From: Chloroflexota bacterium
GTDB taxonomy: Bacteria; Chloroflexota; DTOL01; JACQYG01
Reading direction: 5' to 3'
DNA: 8,348 nucleotides
Assembly: GCA_016208345.1 (NCBI GenBank)
Contig: JACQYG010000147.1
Location: 1 to 8,348, forward strand
The notes beneath the pieces are model-generated. The model was given only the letters and a program-made list of their open reading frames with translations, did no database searches and was not told the DNA's origin. Shown piece after piece: positions 5,318-8,348 of this stretch. A program made the translations under genes and the position numbers. Position 1 is the first letter of the stretch. Each line of letters begins with the position of its first letter.

Positions 5318-6451
5318 TTGGCTCGCAGGAAGAAGGCCAGCACACCGCGAATTATGGTGGCGGTGGCCTTCGCCATGCTCCTGGCGGCCTGCCTCGTGGT
5401 GGGCTTTCTGGCCGCCATCACCTTGGTGTGGCCCAGGCCCTCGGTGGTTCCCCCTTCAATGACTCCAGCCCTATCCCCCTGGGCCATGCCGTCGCCCACA
5501 CCCACGGCTATAGCTACGGCCACCCCCACCAGGCCCCCGATGCCATCGCCCACCCTGCCACGCGCCACGGGCACGCCCCTGCCCTTTGATGCGAGCAGCT
5601 ATCTGCCCAAAGGGGCGAAGTTGGTCTGCGCCAGACAGGGCGATCTCGACGGTGACAACCGGGCGGAGTGGTTGCTCTTGTACATGGAATCCGTTCAAGC
5701 CGGCATACAGGAGGAGAAAGCCATGGTGGTGGCCCCCCGGGAGTCAGGGGTCAAGACCTACAACCTCTACCGGGCGGACAATAAGGAGCTGGGCGAGTAC
5801 GAGTTATGCGATGTCACCATCGGTGACTTCAACAAGGACGGCAAGACCGAGATCGCCATTTCCGGCGGTGCTGGTGCGCACTACAGCATCCTCTCCGTCT
5901 TTCAGTGGAATGGCAGCCTGTACGCCAACATCGGCGCCTTTGGGGGGGACGCCGGCACCGGCTTGAGAGACATGGACGGCGACGGCGTGCCCGAGATCAT
6001 CGAGGCCGGCCGCTTCTACGACCGGGCCCAACTCTTCGCGAGCCTCGTCTACTCCTGGCAGCAGGGAAAATACGTGGAGTATTACCGGTCCATGGGCTTT
6101 ACCTTCGGCCAGCCCGATCCCATCACCTATCCAGAAGAGGCCACTTTGGCCTTTTACCTGCTCTTGGACAAGAGGTCCTACGCCGACGCTTACCGGTTGC
6201 TAAGCCAAAGCTACAAAGCTACAGTTCCACTGGACAAATTCGCCTCCGGCTTCGCCAATACGGAAAAGATCACGGTCGAGGAGCTGAAGGTCTCTGGCGA
6301 GGAGCCGTCGACGGCCCGCGTGGCGGTGAAACTGGCGGCATTTGAAAGGCAGGATGGGAAAAAGATACTGCAGCGCTATGGTGGGACTTGGCAATTGGTC
6401 AAAGAGGGAGGAGACTGGAAGCTCAATCAGAGTGACATCAAGAGACTATAG
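5318..6451 (+). CDS. Membrane-anchored FG-GAP/VCBS-like repeat protein with an NTF2-like C-terminal domain
   Basis: A 377-residue predicted surface protein of unknown function. A basic N-terminus precedes a hydrophobic helix (about 12-38). It contains a lipobox-like LAAC (Cys25), but the hydrophobic run continues well past the cysteine, so an uncleaved anchor is more likely. Residues 39-89 are a Pro/Ser/Thr spacer. The next region carries three calcium-binding-type loops typical of FG-GAP repeats: D109-x-D-G-D-x-x-x-E117, D170-x-N-x-D-G-x-x-E178 and D218-x-D-G-D-x-x-x-E226. Residues about 275-377 (SYADAYRLLSQSYK to GGTWQLVKEGGDWKLNQ) look like an NTF2/DUF4878-type fold; this is a pattern judgement. 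The protein probably binds or senses something outside the cell. The TTG at 5318 is supported by a perfect AGGAGGT (5306-5312) 5 bases upstream; upstream codons in the same frame would lie before the predicted transcription start. Confidence 0.82.
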   Translation: MARRKKASTPRIMVAVAFAMLLAACLVVGFLAAITLVWPRPSVVPPSMTPALSPWAMPSPTPTAIATATPTRPPMPSPTLPRATGTPLPFDASSYLPKGAKLVCARQGDLDGDNRAEWLLLYMESVQAGIQEEKAMVVAPRESGVKTYNLYRADNKELGEYELCDVTIGDFNKDGKTEIAISGGAGAHYSILSVFQWNGSLYANIGAFGGDAGTGLRDMDGDGVPEIIEAGRFYDRAQLFASLVYSWQQGKYVEYYRSMGFTFGQPDPITYPEEATLAFYLLLDKRSYADAYRLLSQSYKATVPLDKFASGFANTEKITVEELKVSGEEPSTARVAVKLAAFERQDGKKILQRYGGTWQLVKEGGDWKLNQSDIKRL

Positions 6452-6491
6452 TTGCGCCTTTGTCGGGGGCCGGTCTCATGGACTGAATAGC

Positions 6492-6525
6492 AAAGAAAAA
6501 CAAGTTTTCTTTACTGGTAAAGAAA
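6492..6525 (+). promoter_or_regulatory. A/T-rich overlapping inverted repeats (alternative hairpins)
   Basis: AAAGAAAA (6492-6499) pairs perfectly with TTTTCTTT (6505-6512) around a 5-nt loop. The same middle arm, as TTTCTTTAC (6506-6514), also pairs perfectly with GTAAAGAAA (6517-6525). Only one hairpin can form at a time. The tract is A/T-rich in a GC-rich region and sits 26 bases before the ribosome binding site of the nucleotidase gene. It could be an operator, an RNA switch or a terminator-like element. Confidence 0.45.
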
Positions 6526-6568
6526 GCTGTCGCTTTTCGTTCGAAATCGCAGGAGAGGAGATACTTCA

Positions 6569-7912
6569 GTGCGCGCCGGTCACATCGAGGCCTTCCGCAA
6601 GGAATACGGAGGCAAAGTCCTGGTGCTGGATGGTGGGGATACCTGGCAAGGCACCTTTGTCTCCAACAAGAGCAGGGGTGCCGCGGTGACGGAGATGATG
6701 AACATCTCCGGGTACGACGCCCAGGCCCTTGGCAATCACGATTTCGACTGGGGCCAGGAGGTGTTGAAAGAGCGCGCAGCCCAGGCCAAGTTCCCGTTCC
6801 TGGCCGCCAACGTGGTGGAAGAGTCTTCGGGCAAGGTCTTCTCGGGGGCTAAGCCCTACGTCGTCAAGAGCGTCGGGAGCGTCAAGGTGGCGGTCCTGGG
6901 GCTAGGGTACCCGGGGACGCCCGCCATCAGCAAGGCGGCCAACGTGAGAGGCCTCAGGTTCCTCCCGGGGCCAGAGACGGCCGCCCAGTACATCCCCGCG
7001 CTCCGCAAGGAGGCGGACCTGGTGGTGGTGCTGAGTCACCTGGGGCTAGGGGACGACGAAAAGCTCGCCGCCTCGGTGGAGGGGATCGACGTCATCGTGG
7101 GCGGGCACTCCCATACCGAGATCCGCAATACCAAGAGGGTGGGAAATACCCTCATCGTTCAGGCCGGCAGCAAGGCCAAGTTCTTGGGACGGCTGGAGCT
7201 CGTCTACGACAAGGAAGCGAGAAAGATCACCAGGTATACCACCTCGGACGAAATGCTCAGCGTGGTTAGCGGCAAGATCGCCCCGGACGCGCAGGTGGCG
7301 GCCCTGGTGACCAAGTACGCAAAAGAGGCCCAGGCCATCATGGACCGCCCCCTGGGCGAGACCCTGGTGGACCTGGAGCAGGGCTACGCCGGGGAGTTTC
7401 CCCTGGGCAATCTGATCGTGGACGCCATGCGCTCCGTGGATGCTGGCTACGGCAAGGTCGCTGACATAGCCATGCACAACAACGCCGGGGTGCGCTCCAG
7501 CATCTCCAAGGGGCCGATCACGTACGGTCAGCTCTACAAGGTGTTGCCTTTCGACAACGTCCTGACCGCCATGGACCTGACCGGCGCCCAGATCAGGATC
7601 ATCCTGGAAAAAGCAGTTGCCGGCCGCCCTGGCAACATGCTGGTGTCGGGCATGACCTACACCTTCGATCAAAGCCAGCCCGAGGGCGCCCGCATTAAGG
7701 TCGCATTGGTGGGCGGCAAGCCACTGGACCCCAAAAGAGTCTATCGAGTCATGACCATCGACTACCTTGCCGGCGGCGGAGATGGGCAGGTGGAGTTCAA
7801 GAACGGCAGCAACCTGACCTACGGCGATCCCACGGTGGATGTGGTGGCTGAGTACATACAGAGGCATTCCCCGGTGAGCCCGAAGGTAGAGGGGCGTATC
7901 GTAGGCCGGTAA
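6569..7912 (+). CDS. 5'-nucleotidase/2',3'-cyclic phosphodiesterase family protein (UshA-like), N-terminally truncated
   Basis: A 447-residue protein of the two-domain UshA family, which normally hydrolyses nucleotides outside the cytoplasmic membrane. The phosphoesterase domain keeps GDTWQG (23-28), GNHD (55-58), SHLG (156-159) and GGHSH (178-182). The C-terminal substrate domain (from about 260) is complete: PLGNLIVDAMR, NNAGVR (304-309), LPFDN (326-330), YTFD (364-367) and GGGDG (402-406). The N-terminus is abnormal. The family normally starts with an export signal, then an NDxHG strand that supplies the first Asp and His of the metal site. Both are absent here, the frame is closed by a TAA at 6518-6520, and no other frame upstream contains them. 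GTG at 6569 does follow a good AGGAGAGGAG (6551-6560), so a shortened protein may be made, probably cytoplasmic and impaired. Alternatives are a pseudogene, a deletion, or an assembly error. Confidence 0.85.
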   Translation: MRAGHIEAFRKEYGGKVLVLDGGDTWQGTFVSNKSRGAAVTEMMNISGYDAQALGNHDFDWGQEVLKERAAQAKFPFLAANVVEESSGKVFSGAKPYVVKSVGSVKVAVLGLGYPGTPAISKAANVRGLRFLPGPETAAQYIPALRKEADLVVVLSHLGLGDDEKLAASVEGIDVIVGGHSHTEIRNTKRVGNTLIVQAGSKAKFLGRLELVYDKEARKITRYTTSDEMLSVVSGKIAPDAQVAALVTKYAKEAQAIMDRPLGETLVDLEQGYAGEFPLGNLIVDAMRSVDAGYGKVADIAMHNNAGVRSSISKGPITYGQLYKVLPFDNVLTAMDLTGAQIRIILEKAVAGRPGNMLVSGMTYTFDQSQPEGARIKVALVGGKPLDPKRVYRVMTIDYLAGGGDGQVEFKNGSNLTYGDPTVDVVAEYIQRHSPVSPKVEGRIVGR

Positions 7913-7951
7913 TTCTCGATCCGGGGCGGCCAGGACTTCGGGGACTAGCAG

Positions 7952-8185
7952 ATGAGCGAGAAGGTTAAGGTGTGGGTTGACGGTAAAGAGGATACCTTCT
8001 TCTTGGGTCTCCGGGTGCGCCACGCTATTGGCTACCGGGCAGTCAAGGCCGTAGAGCAGGGATGGGCTCGGGTTCAGGACGCCGATGGCAACGGGGTTGA
8101 CCTGGACGGTGCCCTGTACGACGGAGAAAGGCTATTCGTCGTCTACAGTAAAGGAAGGCCAGGGCCCGTTAATGCCTCCTCTTGA
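7952..8185 (+). CDS. Small conserved-looking protein, possibly beta-grasp (ThiS/TGS-like) fold
   Basis: A 77-residue cytoplasmic protein that I do not recognise. The pattern is strand KVWVDGKE (5-12), strand with a 'FFLGLRV' turn (16-22), helix RHAIGYRAVKAVEQG (23-37), strand WARVQDADG (38-46), and a final LDGALYDGERLFVVYS (51-66). This order, and the late 'DG..L.V' element, resemble small beta-grasp domains such as ThiS/MoaD or TGS. It lacks the C-terminal Gly-Gly that sulfur carriers need, so a carrier role is unlikely. The ATG at 7952 has a modest GGGGA (7940-7944) 7 bases upstream. It lies 39 bases after the nucleotidase and looks like the last gene of that unit. The reading frame has a normal codon feel and no overlapping better candidate, so it is probably real. 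Confidence 0.68.
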   Translation: MSEKVKVWVDGKEDTFFLGLRVRHAIGYRAVKAVEQGWARVQDADGNGVDLDGALYDGERLFVVYSKGRPGPVNASS

Positions 8186-8251
8186 GTTGCTGGCGGATAC
8201 CCTCCAGGAAAGCTCGCTCTGGTGTCCCCGGGCCGTCTTTGTGCCCAGGCA

Positions 8252-8275
8252 CTGGGGCCCAGGGCTCAGCCCCAG
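8252..8275 (+). repeat. GC-rich inverted repeat in the 3' untranslated region
   Basis: CTGGGGC (8252-8258) pairs with GCCCCAG (8269-8275) around a 10-nt loop, with alternative pairings among the nearby GGGCC and GGCCC runs. There is no following T-run. It may shape or stabilise the 3' end of the unit. The rest of 8186-8348 shows no gene on either strand that I can support. Confidence 0.4.
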
Positions 8276-8320
8276 GCCCAACACACGAGCACGGGCACGG
8301 CTTTTTCGGCTCATTCTATC

Positions 8321-8348
8321 TTTGCCCTGACCTCGAGGCAAACTTTTT
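8321..8348 (+). terminator. Terminator-like hairpin at the window's end
   Basis: TTTGCC (8321-8326) pairs with GGCAAA (8337-8342) around a 10-nt loop, then C and at least five T up to the last base. It would end the plus-strand unit 5318-8185. The stem is short and the T-run is cut by the window edge. Confidence 0.5.

Noticed and set aside
7046..8023. Long minus-strand open frame of 325 codons opposite the 5'-nucleotidase
   Set aside because: It lies almost wholly inside a gene with clear family motifs, its translation is His/Gly/Val-rich with no recognisable domain, and such antisense frames are common in GC-rich genes.

Overview
The window reads as one stretch of an ordinary bacterial chromosome with high GC content. 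Several features suggest Chloroflexota, perhaps Anaerolineae: a long Ser/Pro/Thr linker in a secreted protein, frequent TTG starts behind good Shine-Dalgarno sites, extended -10 promoters of the TGCTATAAT kind, and a DUF4349 lipoprotein. That placement is an inference from style; no marker gene is present. I see no CRISPR array, tRNA, rRNA, insertion sequence or phage gene.

Layout. (1) 17-1877, plus strand: a strong sigma-70-type promoter, a calcineurin-like metallophosphoesterase, a DUF4349 lipoprotein with a second C-terminal anchor, and a 13-bp GC-rich hairpin. (2) 1887-3807, plus strand: a near-consensus promoter, a roughly 95-nt leader ending in a textbook intrinsic terminator, a single-pass membrane protein with a lysozyme/transglycosylase-like outer domain, and a TIM-barrel sugar isomerase/epimerase-like enzyme. 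(3) 3821-5187, minus strand: a class I SAM-dependent methyltransferase followed by uridine kinase, overlapping by 4 bases. (4) 5276-8348, plus strand: an extended -10 promoter, a membrane-anchored protein with three FG-GAP-type calcium-binding motifs and an NTF2-like tail, an N-terminally truncated 5'-nucleotidase, a 77-residue protein of unknown function, and a terminator-like hairpin at the window's edge.

The genes do not form one obvious pathway. A loose common theme is the cell surface (lipoprotein, wall-lysis-like protein, FG-GAP protein, a normally exported nucleotidase) plus nucleotide salvage (uridine kinase, 5'-nucleotidase). No stretch longer than 300 bases lacks a gene.

The best leads are the promoter-leader-terminator unit at 1887-2017, the 5'-nucleotidase that has lost its signal peptide and first metal-binding motif, the two mutually exclusive A/T-rich hairpins just upstream of it, and the small protein behind it. 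I do not see a clearly new multi-gene system.
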